Source: Minwuia sp048007105
Lineage (GTDB): Bacteria > Pseudomonadota > Alphaproteobacteria > Minwuiales > Minwuiaceae
Length of the DNA stretch: 64,000 bases
Direction: 5' to 3'
Assembly (NCBI RefSeq): GCF_048007105.1
Contig: NZ_CP180352.1
Coordinates: 1,736,001-1,800,000, forward strand
The notes under the pieces were generated by a model that saw only the letters and a list, made by a program, of their open reading frames with translations, had not been told where the DNA came from and searched no databases. How positions within the stretch are numbered: the first letter of the stretch is position 1; the number at the start of each line of letters is the position of its first letter. Both the position numbers and the translations under genes were made by a program. This document shows, in pieces, positions 24,302 to 31,597 of this stretch.

Positions 24302-25219
24302 TCATGAAAGGAAACCCAGCAACAGCGGCAGGGTGACCACGGCGACGATCACCTGCGCGGTCAGCAGCGCCGCCATCAGCGGCGCGTCCCCTCCCAGCGT
24401 GCGCGCCATGACATAGGAAGACGGCGCAGCGGGCAGGGCGAGCCACATCAGTGCAATGACGAGGGTGGGGGCCGACAGGCCCGCGGCGAGCAGGAATCCG
24501 AAGCCCAGCGCCGGCTGAATCAGCATCTTGGCGACGATGCCGGTGGCCAGCAGCCGGCCGTGCGTGCGGAGCGTGTCGAAGGTCAGCCCGGCGCCGACCG
24601 CGATCAGGCCCAGCGGCAGCGACGCCTGCCCCAGCAGGTCCACGGCGGTCATCAGCACCGGCTCCGGCTCGACCCGGGCCAGGTTGACCACGGCGCCGAA
24701 CAGGCAGGCCAGGATCAGCGGGTTCTGGAACAGCGAACCGACCGTCCGCAGGATACCGCCGCCCGGCGTTCCCTGCTGCAGCGTCCAGACGCTGATCACG
24801 TTCACCGTCGGCACCATGATGGCGATGCAGATCGCCGCCAGCGTGACGCCCGTGGCGCCGTAGGTCTGCTCGGCGATGGCGACGCCGAGGAAGGTGTTGA
24901 AGCGGATGCCGCCCATCACCAGCGAGGCCCGCGCGGGCTTGCCGGCCCCGAGGAAGCGGCTGACCACGTAGAGAAGCGCGGTCATCGCGACGACCGTGCC
25001 GATCATGGCTGCGGCCATCCAGCCGACGGCCACGCCCTGCAGGTCGGCGCGCGCCACCGAGGCGAACAGCAGCGCAGGGAAGAACACCCAGTAGACGATC
25101 CGGTCCAGGCCGGCCCAGCCCTTCTCGTCCAGCAGCGGCAGCCGGCGCAGCACGGCGCCCAGAGCGATCAGGCCGAAGATCGGCAGCACGGCCTCGCCTG
25201 TGGCGATCCACTGGTTCAT
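24302..25219 (-). CDS. AEC family permease (auxin efflux carrier type)
   Basis: A 305-residue membrane protein with about ten helices in two inverted halves. The N-terminus VLPIFGLIALGAVLRR, the central ASLPLGLIAVGAGLTF and the C-terminal LAAGLSAPTLVIALMWLALP are typical of AEC permeases such as those for malonate or malate. It is transcribed away from the arsenic operon, sharing a gap of about 100 bp. The substrate is unknown and it does not need to be part of the arsenic system. Confidence 0.85.
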   Translation of the reverse strand: MNQWIATGEAVLPIFGLIALGAVLRRLPLLDEKGWAGLDRIVYWVFFPALLFASVARADLQGVAVGWMAAAMIGTVVAMTALLYVVSRFLGAGKPARASLVMGGIRFNTFLGVAIAEQTYGATGVTLAAICIAIMVPTVNVISVWTLQQGTPGGGILRTVGSLFQNPLILACLFGAVVNLARVEPEPVLMTAVDLLGQASLPLGLIAVGAGLTFDTLRTHGRLLATGIVAKMLIQPALGFGFLLAAGLSAPTLVIALMWLALPAAPSSYVMARTLGGDAPLMAALLTAQVIVAVVTLPLLLGFLS

Positions 25220-25293
25220 CGGGCGCGGTGCTGCTCGGGCGGTTTCGGCATGGCCGCAACATCGTCGCCGGGTCCCTGCCGGTCAATCCGCCA

Positions 25294-25327
25294 TTGTATG
25301 CCGGATCATTTCAAGTAATATTGAAAT
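25294..25327 (+). promoter_or_regulatory. Arsenic-operon promoter with operator ending at the start codon
   Basis: A perfect 7-bp inverted repeat ATTTCAA-GTAATA-TTGAAAT occupies 25308-25327, and the ATG follows at once at 25328. Within it TAATAT (25316-25321) serves as -10, with TTGTAT (25294-25299) 16 bp upstream as -35. The predicted transcription start coincides with the ATG, and no Shine-Dalgarno site is present, so the mRNA is probably leaderless and the ArsR operator sits on the -10. Confidence 0.7.
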
Positions 25328-26182
25328 ATGGATTTCGGATTGGCGACGGAGGCGTTCAGGGCGCTGGGCAACAGGCACCGCCTGACGATCTTCCGGACGC
25401 TGCTGCAGGCAGCGCCGGACGGTCTAACGGCCGGGCAACTGTGCGAGAGGATGGGGATGGCGCCTTCGGGGCTCTCATTTCATCTCGGACAGCTGGCGAA
25501 TGCGGGCCTGCTGAGCGGCGTCCAGAGCGGCCGGCACGTGCACTACGTCGTGGAACCGTCATCCGTCCGTGATCTGCTGGGTTTCCTGGCAGACGACTGC
25601 TGCGGCGGCCGCCCGGAACTGTGCGGCGCGCCGCTGATGAGGAAATCGGATCTGGAGCGGAGCGAAACGATGGCCGATCAGACCTACAACGTCCTTTTTC
25701 TGTGCACCGGCAACTCGGCGCGGAGCATCATTGCCGAAGCCATTCTGGCGCGGGAGGGGCAGGGCAGGTTCAGGTCCTTCTCTGCGGGCAGCCAGCCGAA
25801 GGGCGAGGTCCACCCCTACGCCATGGAACTGTTGAAGAACCTGAACCACGACGTCTCGCAGTTCCGCTCGAAGGACTGGGACGAGTTCGCCGCGCCCGGT
25901 GCGCCGGAGATGAATTTCGTCTTCACGGTCTGCGACAACGCCGCCAACGAGGTCTGTCCGGTCTGGCCCGGCCAGCCGATGACCGCGCACTGGGGCATTC
26001 CGGACCCGGCTGCGGTCGAGGGATCCGAAGCCGTGAAGCGGCAGGCCTTCGCCGATACCTACCGCATGATGAACAACCGCATCTCGATCTTCGTCAACCT
26101 GCCGCTCGCCTCGCTTGACCGGCTGCGGCTGCAGCAGCGGCTGGACGAGATCGGCGGCAGAGCGAGCCGGGGTGCCGCGTGA
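25328..26182 (+). CDS. ArsR repressor-arsenate reductase fusion
   Basis: A 284-residue fusion. Residues 1 to about 100 are an ArsR winged helix (GNRHRLTIFRTLL; recognition helix in GMAPSGLSFHLGQL) ending in DDCCGGRPELCG, a Cys-Cys...Cys cluster like the C-terminal As(III) site of Acidithiobacillus-type ArsR. Residues 117-284 are a low-molecular-weight-phosphatase-type arsenate reductase with P-loop CTGNSARS, redox Cys in VCDNAANEVCPVW, and the HWGIPDPA loop, the thioredoxin-coupled class. One polypeptide would both sense arsenite and make it from arsenate. The ATG at 25328 abuts the operator. An internal ATG at 25670 (Met115) has its own GGAGCGGAG site and could yield a free reductase. Confidence 0.93.
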   Translation: MDFGLATEAFRALGNRHRLTIFRTLLQAAPDGLTAGQLCERMGMAPSGLSFHLGQLANAGLLSGVQSGRHVHYVVEPSSVRDLLGFLADDCCGGRPELCGAPLMRKSDLERSETMADQTYNVLFLCTGNSARSIIAEAILAREGQGRFRSFSAGSQPKGEVHPYAMELLKNLNHDVSQFRSKDWDEFAAPGAPEMNFVFTVCDNAANEVCPVWPGQPMTAHWGIPDPAAVEGSEAVKRQAFADTYRMMNNRISIFVNLPLASLDRLRLQQRLDEIGGRASRGAA

Positions 26183-27237
26183 CCATCTTCGAACGTTACC
26201 TGACCGTCTGGGTCGCTCTCTGCATCGTCGCCGGCATCGCGCTCGGCGAAATCGCTCCCGGTCTCTTCGAACAACTCGCAGCGGTCGAATACGCCCGGGT
26301 CAACCTCGTGGTCGCCGTGCTGATCTGGGCCATGGTCTACCCGATGATGATCGCGGTGGATTTCGCCAGCCTCGGACGCGTCACAGAACAACCCCGCGGT
26401 CTGCTGCTGACCCTGGTCGTCAACTGGCTGGTGAAGCCCTTCACCATGGCGGCGCTGGGCGTCATCTTCTTCAACCACGTCTTCGCCGATCTGATCCCGC
26501 CCGCGGATGCGGAAGCCTATATTGCCGGGCTGATCCTGCTTGGCGCAGCGCCGTGCACCGCGATGGTCTTCGTCTGGTCCCAACTGACGCGGGGCGATGC
26601 CAACTACACGCTGGTGCAGGTGAGCGTGAACGACGTCATCATGGTCTTCGCCTACGCGCCGATCGTGGCGCTGCTGCTGGGCGTGACCAGCATTCCGGTC
26701 CCCTGGGAGACCCTGGTTCTCTCGGTCGTGCTCTATGTCGTGGTTCCGTTGCTGGCGGGCGTCTTGACGCGGCGGGCGCTGCTGGCCAGCAGCGGCGCCG
26801 CCGGCCTGGACGGCTTCATGGCGCGGCTGAAGCCCTGGTCCATCGTCGGCCTGCTTGCCACTGTCGTGCTGCTGTTCGGGTTTCAGGGACAGATCATCCT
26901 GACGCAGCCGCTGGTTATCGCGCTCATCGCGGTACCGCTGCTGATCCAGTCCTACGGTATCTTCGCCGTTGCCTATGGCGCCGCATGGGCCATGCGCGTG
27001 CCGTTCCGTATCGCCGCGCCCTGCGCCATGATCGGCACGTCGAACTTCTTCGAACTCGCGGTTGCGGTGGCGATCAGCATCTATGGTCTCAATTCGGGTG
27101 CGGCGCTGGCGACCGTGGTCGGCGTGCTGGTCGAAGTGCCGGTGATGCTGTCGCTCGTCGCTTTCGCGAACCGGACCCGCGGGGCCTTCGACAACCGCAG
27201 CGCCGAGGAGACGACGCCCGCCTCGGCTCAGCGGTGA
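26179..27237 (+). CDS. acr3: ACR3 family arsenite efflux permease
   Basis: A 352-residue, ten-helix permease of the bile/arsenite/riboflavin transporter superfamily. The signature helix GAAPCTAMVFVWS holds the Cys needed for arsenite transport, followed by GDANYTLVQVSVNDVIM. A second landmark is APCAMIGTSNFFELAVAVAI near the C-terminal half. It exports the arsenite made by the upstream reductase. The GTG start overlaps the preceding stop (GTGA), so translation is coupled. The last 10 bp overlap the convergent P450 gene. Confidence 0.94.
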   Translation: MTIFERYLTVWVALCIVAGIALGEIAPGLFEQLAAVEYARVNLVVAVLIWAMVYPMMIAVDFASLGRVTEQPRGLLLTLVVNWLVKPFTMAALGVIFFNHVFADLIPPADAEAYIAGLILLGAAPCTAMVFVWSQLTRGDANYTLVQVSVNDVIMVFAYAPIVALLLGVTSIPVPWETLVLSVVLYVVVPLLAGVLTRRALLASSGAAGLDGFMARLKPWSIVGLLATVVLLFGFQGQIILTQPLVIALIAVPLLIQSYGIFAVAYGAAWAMRVPFRIAAPCAMIGTSNFFELAVAVAISIYGLNSGAALATVVGVLVEVPVMLSLVAFANRTRGAFDNRSAEETTPASAQR

Positions 27238-28454
27238 ACGCGAAGCGGCAGCGTGGTCATCCCCCGGCTGACATAGGAATCCGACCAGACCTGGGTCTCG
27301 CGCAGCAGTTCGAAATCGCTGAAGCGCTTCAGCAGGATCGGGAAGGCGACCTGCGCCTCCAGCCGGGCGAGCGGCGCGCCGATGCAGAAATGGATGCCGA
27401 AGCCGAAGGTGACGTGGCGGTCGGCATTCTCCCGCCGCAGGTTCAGCCGTTCCGGATCCTCGAAGACGTCCGGGTCGCGGTTGGCGGCGCAGTTCCATAG
27501 CCACAGGCGCTGACCGGCCTTCGCGGTCTGGCCGTGCATCTCGAAATCCTCCGCCACCAGCCGCGGGCTGGTCAGCGACGGCCCGTCGAAGCGCAGCAGT
27601 TCCTCGACCGCATTGGCGACGTATTTCGGGTCGTCCAGATTGGCCCGGAAATCGGCCATCTGGTCGGGATGACGGATCAGCGCCAGCAGGCCGTTGGCCA
27701 TCAACTGGGTTGTCGTCTCGTGGCCGGCGAACAGAAGCAGGATACAGCTCGAGGTCAGCTCCTCGGGCGTCAGCCGGTCGCCCTCGTCGGATGCGCTGAT
27801 CAGGCCGTCGGTCACCAGTTCGCCGGGTTCGCGGCGGCGCTGCTCCAGGAAGTCCGCGAAATAGGCGTTCATCTCCTTCAGCGCGTCCGACGCGATCCTG
27901 TACTTGTCGGGGTTGGTCTTGGAGGTCAGGACGAACTGGGCCAGCGCATCGGACCAGCGCTTGAGGTTGTCCACGTCCTCCTGCGGCACGCCGAGCAGCA
28001 GCGCGATGACCGTGGCCGGCAGCGGGTAGGCGAACTGCTGATGGAAATCGATCTCCTCTCCGTCCTTCCAGTCCGCGATCAGGCCCTCGACGATTTCGGC
28101 AACGCCTCCCCGCAGGCTTTCGACACGTCGGGTGGTGAAGGCCTTGTTCATCAGTCCGCGCAGATGGCCGTGCCGGGGTGGATCGTTGAACACGGCCCAG
28201 TGGCTGATGTGCTCGCCCAGGAAGGCGATTTCCTCGCCGTCCGGACCGTTCTTCTGCGCTTCGACGAAGGGGCGGATGCGATCCGCCGACAGGCGCTTGT
28301 CGCGGAAACCCTGACGGACATCCTCGTAGCGCGTCAGGTACCAGGCCCGGCTGACCGGGTTCCAGTGCATCGGTTCCTCGTGGCGCAGCTGCGCCAGACC
28401 CGGATAGGGATCGACGATGGTATCGGGCGCGTTCGGATCGAACTGTACGGCCAT
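27228..28454 (-). CDS. Bacterial class I cytochrome P450
   Basis: A 408-residue soluble P450. The I-helix oxygen-activation motif is FAGHETTTQL (about 245-254), the K-helix ExxR is EELLR, and the heme loop is FGFGIHFCIGAPLARLE (about 350-366) with the proximal Cys ligand. HWAVFNDPPRHGHLRGLMNK is the usual B'-C segment. The closest general types are CYP107/CYP109-like monooxygenases that hydroxylate terpenoids, fatty acids or xenobiotics. No ferredoxin or reductase gene is adjacent, so electron partners are elsewhere. The protein is intact and of normal length. Confidence 0.93.
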   Translation of the reverse strand: MAVQFDPNAPDTIVDPYPGLAQLRHEEPMHWNPVSRAWYLTRYEDVRQGFRDKRLSADRIRPFVEAQKNGPDGEEIAFLGEHISHWAVFNDPPRHGHLRGLMNKAFTTRRVESLRGGVAEIVEGLIADWKDGEEIDFHQQFAYPLPATVIALLLGVPQEDVDNLKRWSDALAQFVLTSKTNPDKYRIASDALKEMNAYFADFLEQRRREPGELVTDGLISASDEGDRLTPEELTSSCILLLFAGHETTTQLMANGLLALIRHPDQMADFRANLDDPKYVANAVEELLRFDGPSLTSPRLVAEDFEMHGQTAKAGQRLWLWNCAANRDPDVFEDPERLNLRRENADRHVTFGFGIHFCIGAPLARLEAQVAFPILLKRFSDFELLRETQVWSDSYVSRGMTTLPLRVHR

Positions 28455-28561
28455 GGCCGGCTCTCCTCCCCAGAAGTGCGGTCCTGTCGGTTTAGCGCAG
28501 GCCGCCGCAGTTGGCGAGAGCCTGGCGGGGTGGCATTGTCCGGTCCGCGAGGGAGAAGCTC

Positions 28562-28987
28562 ATGTCCAGACGCAGGCCGGGGGTCGGGCTCGGCGCGGTC
28601 ATATTCCGTGACGACAGGGTGCTGATGATCAAGCGCGGGAAGCCGCCGCGCATGGGCCAGTGGTCCATTCCCGGCGGCCGCCAGGAATGGGGCGAGACCG
28701 CAGCTGCCGGCGCCGCGCGGGAAGTGTTGGAGGAGACCGGCATCATCTGCCGGATCGGCGGTCTGCTCGACGTGATCGACGGTCTGGGGCCGGCAGGCGA
28801 CGACGGCCCGGAATATCACTACACGCTCATCGATTTCTGGGGCCAATGGGTCAGCGGCGACCCGGTGGCCGGCGACGATGCGGCGGATGCCGTCTGGATG
28901 GACGCCGCCGAGATCGAGGCGCTGACGCTCTGGCCCGAGACCCGGCGCGTGATCGAACTGGCTCGGCAAAAACGCGATGGATCGTGA
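28562..28987 (+). CDS. Nudix hydrolase
   Basis: A 141-residue Nudix domain protein. The Nudix box reads GGRQEWGETAAAGAAREVLE followed by ETGI (about 40-63), with all catalytic Glu residues. The N-terminal GVGLGAVIFRDDRVLMIKRG and the WSIPG strand are typical of ADP-ribose pyrophosphatase/MutT-like enzymes that clean nucleoside diphosphate derivatives. The ATG at 28562 is chosen for its GGGAGAAG site 4-5 nt upstream. It is divergent from the P450 gene. Confidence 0.9.
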   Translation: MSRRRPGVGLGAVIFRDDRVLMIKRGKPPRMGQWSIPGGRQEWGETAAAGAAREVLEETGIICRIGGLLDVIDGLGPAGDDGPEYHYTLIDFWGQWVSGDPVAGDDAADAVWMDAAEIEALTLWPETRRVIELARQKRDGS

Positions 28988-29072
28988 TCGCGGAAACAGC
29001 CGCCCCGATTGCCGCGGCATGCACGCAGGACTAGCATCGTTATCCGTCGTTTCGCTCTGAAGGCGCCTGCCG

Positions 29073-29747
29073 ATGCGCATCGTTCTGGCACTCATCTTCG
29101 CGGCCCTGCTGCTGGCGGGGCGGGGGGTGGTTGCGCAGCAGGCCGCCGGGGAAGATGGCGCCACCGCCATCGTCGTGATCGGCGTGGAGACCGCGCACCC
29201 GTCGGGTGTGAACTCGATCTTTTCCGATGTCCCGACCATCCGGCTTGTGTTCACGCCGATCGACATGCGCACGCTGGATATCGATCCGCGCCGGCCGCCC
29301 TTCATTGTCGAGCGGGCCTACTGCAATCCCCTGGCGCTGGACCGGGACGACTGTCCGGCCGGCGAAGGGCAGACCCATTACGCGGCCTATCAGGTCCCGG
29401 CGGGCGTCTACATGCTGCAGTCGATATCCGTGGCGAACAGCGGCCTGATCGATGCGGACGAGGCGGTATCCGACCTGTTCTATCCGCCAGGGCATCTGGT
29501 CTTTCGCAGCACCGTGACGAAGGCATTGCAGTCCGAGGCCGTCCCGAAGCTGCTGCTGGCGCCGGGCGGCATCTATTATTCGGGCAATTTCGTCGTGGAC
29601 TTCGACGGCCGCCCGCCCGGCATTGCCGGCATCCGGCGGGAGGACGCGCGCGCCGCGGAAGTCGTCCGGGAGGAGACCGGAATCGACCTGCCGATGATCT
29701 ATCTCGACACGTCGGTGGCCATCCTTCGCGACGGGATCGAGTCATGA
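29073..29747 (+). CDS. Secreted protein of unknown function
   Basis: A 224-residue protein with a signal peptide (RIVLALIFAALLLAGRGVVAQ) and no recognised domain. The mature part is beta-rich, has two cysteines close together (ERAYCNPLALDRDDCPAGEG) that could form a disulfide, and contains the block QVPAGVYMLQSISVANSG, a pattern seen in periplasmic carbohydrate-fold or carboxypeptidase-regulatory-like proteins where a lipid or peptide is presented. Its stop overlaps the start of a lipoprotein gene (ATGA), so the pair probably act together in the envelope. No function is assigned. Confidence 0.7.
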   Translation: MRIVLALIFAALLLAGRGVVAQQAAGEDGATAIVVIGVETAHPSGVNSIFSDVPTIRLVFTPIDMRTLDIDPRRPPFIVERAYCNPLALDRDDCPAGEGQTHYAAYQVPAGVYMLQSISVANSGLIDADEAVSDLFYPPGHLVFRSTVTKALQSEAVPKLLLAPGGIYYSGNFVVDFDGRPPGIAGIRREDARAAEVVREETGIDLPMIYLDTSVAILRDGIES

Positions 29748-30169
29748 GGCCTCTGGCGCTGGTGGCGCTGGCAACAAGCCTTGTGCTGGCGGGCTGCGGA
29801 TTCGCCGCCCTGCCTTCGGTACAACTGCGTAGCGGCCCCGAACCGGTCGATGACGGTGTTCGGGTGTCGATCAGCACGGACCGTTTCAGCCAGGCCGAGG
29901 CGCAGGACATCCTGATGCTGTCCTCGGCGGCCGTGGCCCGGCGCTCTGGCGCGGCGTTCTTCCAGTTCCGGTCGGTGAAGGCGGAAGGCCTGACCGAGCC
30001 CGGCGGTCTCGCCATCCGCTATTTCGACATCGAGGCGGTGATCGACCCGCTGTCGTCCGACGAGGCCGGCGATCCGGCCCGCAAGACCTATGACGCGGCC
30101 CGGCTGATCGAGACGTTCGGACCCCGCTACATGCCTGTGTTGCCCGGGGAACTGCGTCCGGCGTCGTGA
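29744..30169 (+). CDS. Small lipoprotein of unknown function
   Basis: A 141-residue protein with a lipoprotein signal peptide; the lipobox is LAGC (residues 15-18, after RPLALVALATSLV). The mature domain, about 125 residues, alternates short helices and strands (AEAQDILMLSSAAVARR, then FFQFRSVKAEG and IRYFDIEAVIDPL), like small outer-membrane-facing lipoproteins of the YaiO/CC0125 kind, but no family is recognised with confidence. It overlaps the upstream secreted protein gene by 4 bp. Confidence 0.7.
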   Translation: MRPLALVALATSLVLAGCGFAALPSVQLRSGPEPVDDGVRVSISTDRFSQAEAQDILMLSSAAVARRSGAAFFQFRSVKAEGLTEPGGLAIRYFDIEAVIDPLSSDEAGDPARKTYDAARLIETFGPRYMPVLPGELRPAS

Positions 30170-30233
30170 CGGGCTGGGGCCGCATTGCAGCCCCGCTGCC
30201 GCATGTTCGACAAATCGTGGCTGACCGTCAGCT

Positions 30234-30249
30234 TGTGACTGATATCACT
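30234..30249. promoter_or_regulatory. CRP/FNR-family-like binding site
   Basis: TGTGA-CTGATA-TCACT is a one-mismatch match to the CRP consensus TGTGA-N6-TCACA. It overlaps, at its last base, a strong -35 (TTGATA, 30249-30254). It stands in a 325-bp gene-free stretch upstream of a strong terminator and of hspQ. Confidence 0.5.
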
Positions 30250-30282
30250 TGATAGATGCAGTTTTGCCACCAAATCTGAAAC

Positions 30283-30367
30283 CAGACGAGGTTTCCAGGA
30301 AAGACGCACTCCCTACCCACTTCGTCCGAGTACCCGACGCCGCCGGTCCCCCTCCCCGGCGGCGTCT
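30283..30367 (+). ncRNA. Candidate small RNA ending in a strong terminator
   Basis: The 325-bp gap between the lipoprotein and hspQ holds a CRP-like site, a TTGATA -35 with a weak -10 17 bp on, and then an 11-bp hairpin followed by TTC-rich DNA. A transcript of about 85 nt from near 30283 would fit. Its terminal loop is C-rich (TCCCCCTCC) and complementary to Shine-Dalgarno sequences, as in known alphaproteobacterial trans-acting sRNAs. No Rfam family is recognised by eye; this is an inference from layout. Confidence 0.3.
30337..30367 (+). terminator. Strong stem-loop terminator
   Basis: An 11-bp perfect stem (GACGCCGCCGG / CCGGCGGCGTC) around a 9-nt C-rich loop, followed by TTCATGTT. It can end either the upstream secreted-protein/lipoprotein transcript or the candidate sRNA. 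Confidence 0.75.
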
Positions 30368-30494
30368 TCATGTTGGGTTCAGGCCGCTTCCGTCATATCG
30401 CGATATCGTGTGGAGCCATTGACGTGCTTCCGCCGGTGATCATTTACTGGGGGGTCCATCACCGGCCCCCCGGCCAGAGCAGGAGGTGATCCTC

Positions 30495-30827
30495 GTGACG
30501 CAGATGGCGTTGGCGAAATTCAGCATCGGCGACATCGTCAAGCACCGCATCTTTCCCTTCCGCGGCGTGATCTTCGATGTCGACCCGGAGTTCAACAACA
30601 CCGAGGAATGGTGGCTGTCCATCCCGGCCCACATGCGGCCGCGCAAGGACCAGCCCTACTACCATCTGCTGGCCGAGAACGCGGAGACGACCTACATCGC
30701 CTATGTGTCGGAACAGAACCTGCTGTGGGACGAGTCCGGCGAACCGGTCGGACATCCGCAGGTGGACGAGTTCTTCGAGACGATTCGCAACGGGCGTTAC
30801 GTCCCGAACAGCGGACGCGCCAACTGA
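30495..30827 (+). CDS. hspQ: HspQ (YccV) family protein
   Basis: A 110-residue protein of the HspQ/hemimethylated-DNA-binding fold: AKFSIGDIVKHRIFPFRGVI at the N-terminus, VDPEFNNTEEWWLSIP, then PRKDQPYYHLLAEN and YVSEQNLLWD. In enterobacteria HspQ is a heat-inducible specificity factor for Lon and a binder of hemimethylated DNA. The GTG at 30495 is selected because AGGAGG (30481-30486) lies 8 nt upstream; an ATG at 30504 is possible. The gene is monocistronic and convergent with the flgN-like gene. Confidence 0.9.
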   Translation: MTQMALAKFSIGDIVKHRIFPFRGVIFDVDPEFNNTEEWWLSIPAHMRPRKDQPYYHLLAENAETTYIAYVSEQNLLWDESGEPVGHPQVDEFFETIRNGRYVPNSGRAN

Positions 30828-30842
30828 CGCGCCGCGGCTGCC

Positions 30843-31283
30843 TCAGACCATCCGGTTGACCGAAAGCGCCGTTGGGCGGCGATAGGCGTTGCGCGCCAGG
30901 CTGGCGGCGCGGGCATTGCCGCTGGCGCCGTAGATGTCGGCCGGGCCGGTGCTCTGCTCGGCGCGGCTGGCGACGACCTGGATCAGGCCTTCGTTGATCG
31001 ACTTCATCCGGGCGACGCGGCGGGCGTGGTCGATCATCGCGGTCTCGAGCCGCTGCCCCGTGTCCATCAGCATCTTCCGGTCGGCGCCGGTCAGCGACAG
31101 GCGGCCGGACTGCAGCAGACGCACGCCGGCCTGCCAGCTGTCGATGAGGTCCTGCTTGTGGGCCTCGGTCTCGCTGAGGCGCTGGGCCTGACGTTCGGCC
31201 AGCAACTGGTTCTCTTCACCGATCAGCGCGATCAGGCGGTTGCCGGTATCCGCGATGTCCCTGGCGTTCGCTGGCTGGCTCAA
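30843..31283 (-). CDS. FlgN-like flagellar export chaperone
   Basis: A 146-residue helical protein with long amphipathic helices (LIALIGEENQLLAERQAQRL; LETAMIDHARRVARMKSINE) and a flexible, Tyr/Arg-containing C-terminus. FlgN proteins bind hook-filament junction subunits FlgK and FlgL for secretion. The family is weakly conserved; the assignment rests on fold pattern plus position as the last gene of the flgI-flgJ operon, whose stop overlaps this start. Confidence 0.72.
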   Translation of the reverse strand: MSQPANARDIADTGNRLIALIGEENQLLAERQAQRLSETEAHKQDLIDSWQAGVRLLQSGRLSLTGADRKMLMDTGQRLETAMIDHARRVARMKSINEGLIQVVASRAEQSTGPADIYGASGNARAASLARNAYRRPTALSVNRMV

Positions 31284-31597
31284 CTTCCGACCTCCTGAAG
31301 CCGCAGGATCTCCTTGTAGATGGCGTCGGCAATGCCGATGCCGCCCATCTCGGTGATCGCCTCGCCGTACTTCTCGGCGACCAGGGACTTGTAGGCTTCT
31401 TCGCCCTTGCCGCCACCGAACGGACCTTCCGGATCGATGCCCATGTTCATGTGCTGCAGCATCTGGGAAATGAAGACGCTCTCGAAGTCCTCCGCCGTTT
31501 CCCGCGCCCGGCGCTGGGCCGCGTTGACCGGATCGGCCGGGGTGGCGGGAACGACGTTGCGCGGGTAGTTGGCGCGATCGATGAAGTCGCTCATCAC
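31280..31597 (-). CDS. flgJ: Flagellar rod-binding protein, FlgJ N-terminal domain only
   Basis: A 105-residue protein corresponding to the FlgJ rod-binding domain (AEDFESVFISQMLQHM; GGGKGEEAYKSLVAEKYGEA). It lacks the C-terminal peptidoglycan hydrolase found in gamma-proteobacterial FlgJ, which is normal for Alphaproteobacteria, where a separate lytic enzyme is used. It caps the growing rod. Overlaps of 4 bp with flgI upstream and flgN downstream show tight coupling. Confidence 0.9.
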   Translation of the reverse strand: MMSDFIDRANYPRNVVPATPADPVNAAQRRARETAEDFESVFISQMLQHMNMGIDPEGPFGGGKGEEAYKSLVAEKYGEAITEMGGIGIADAIYKEILRLQEVGS

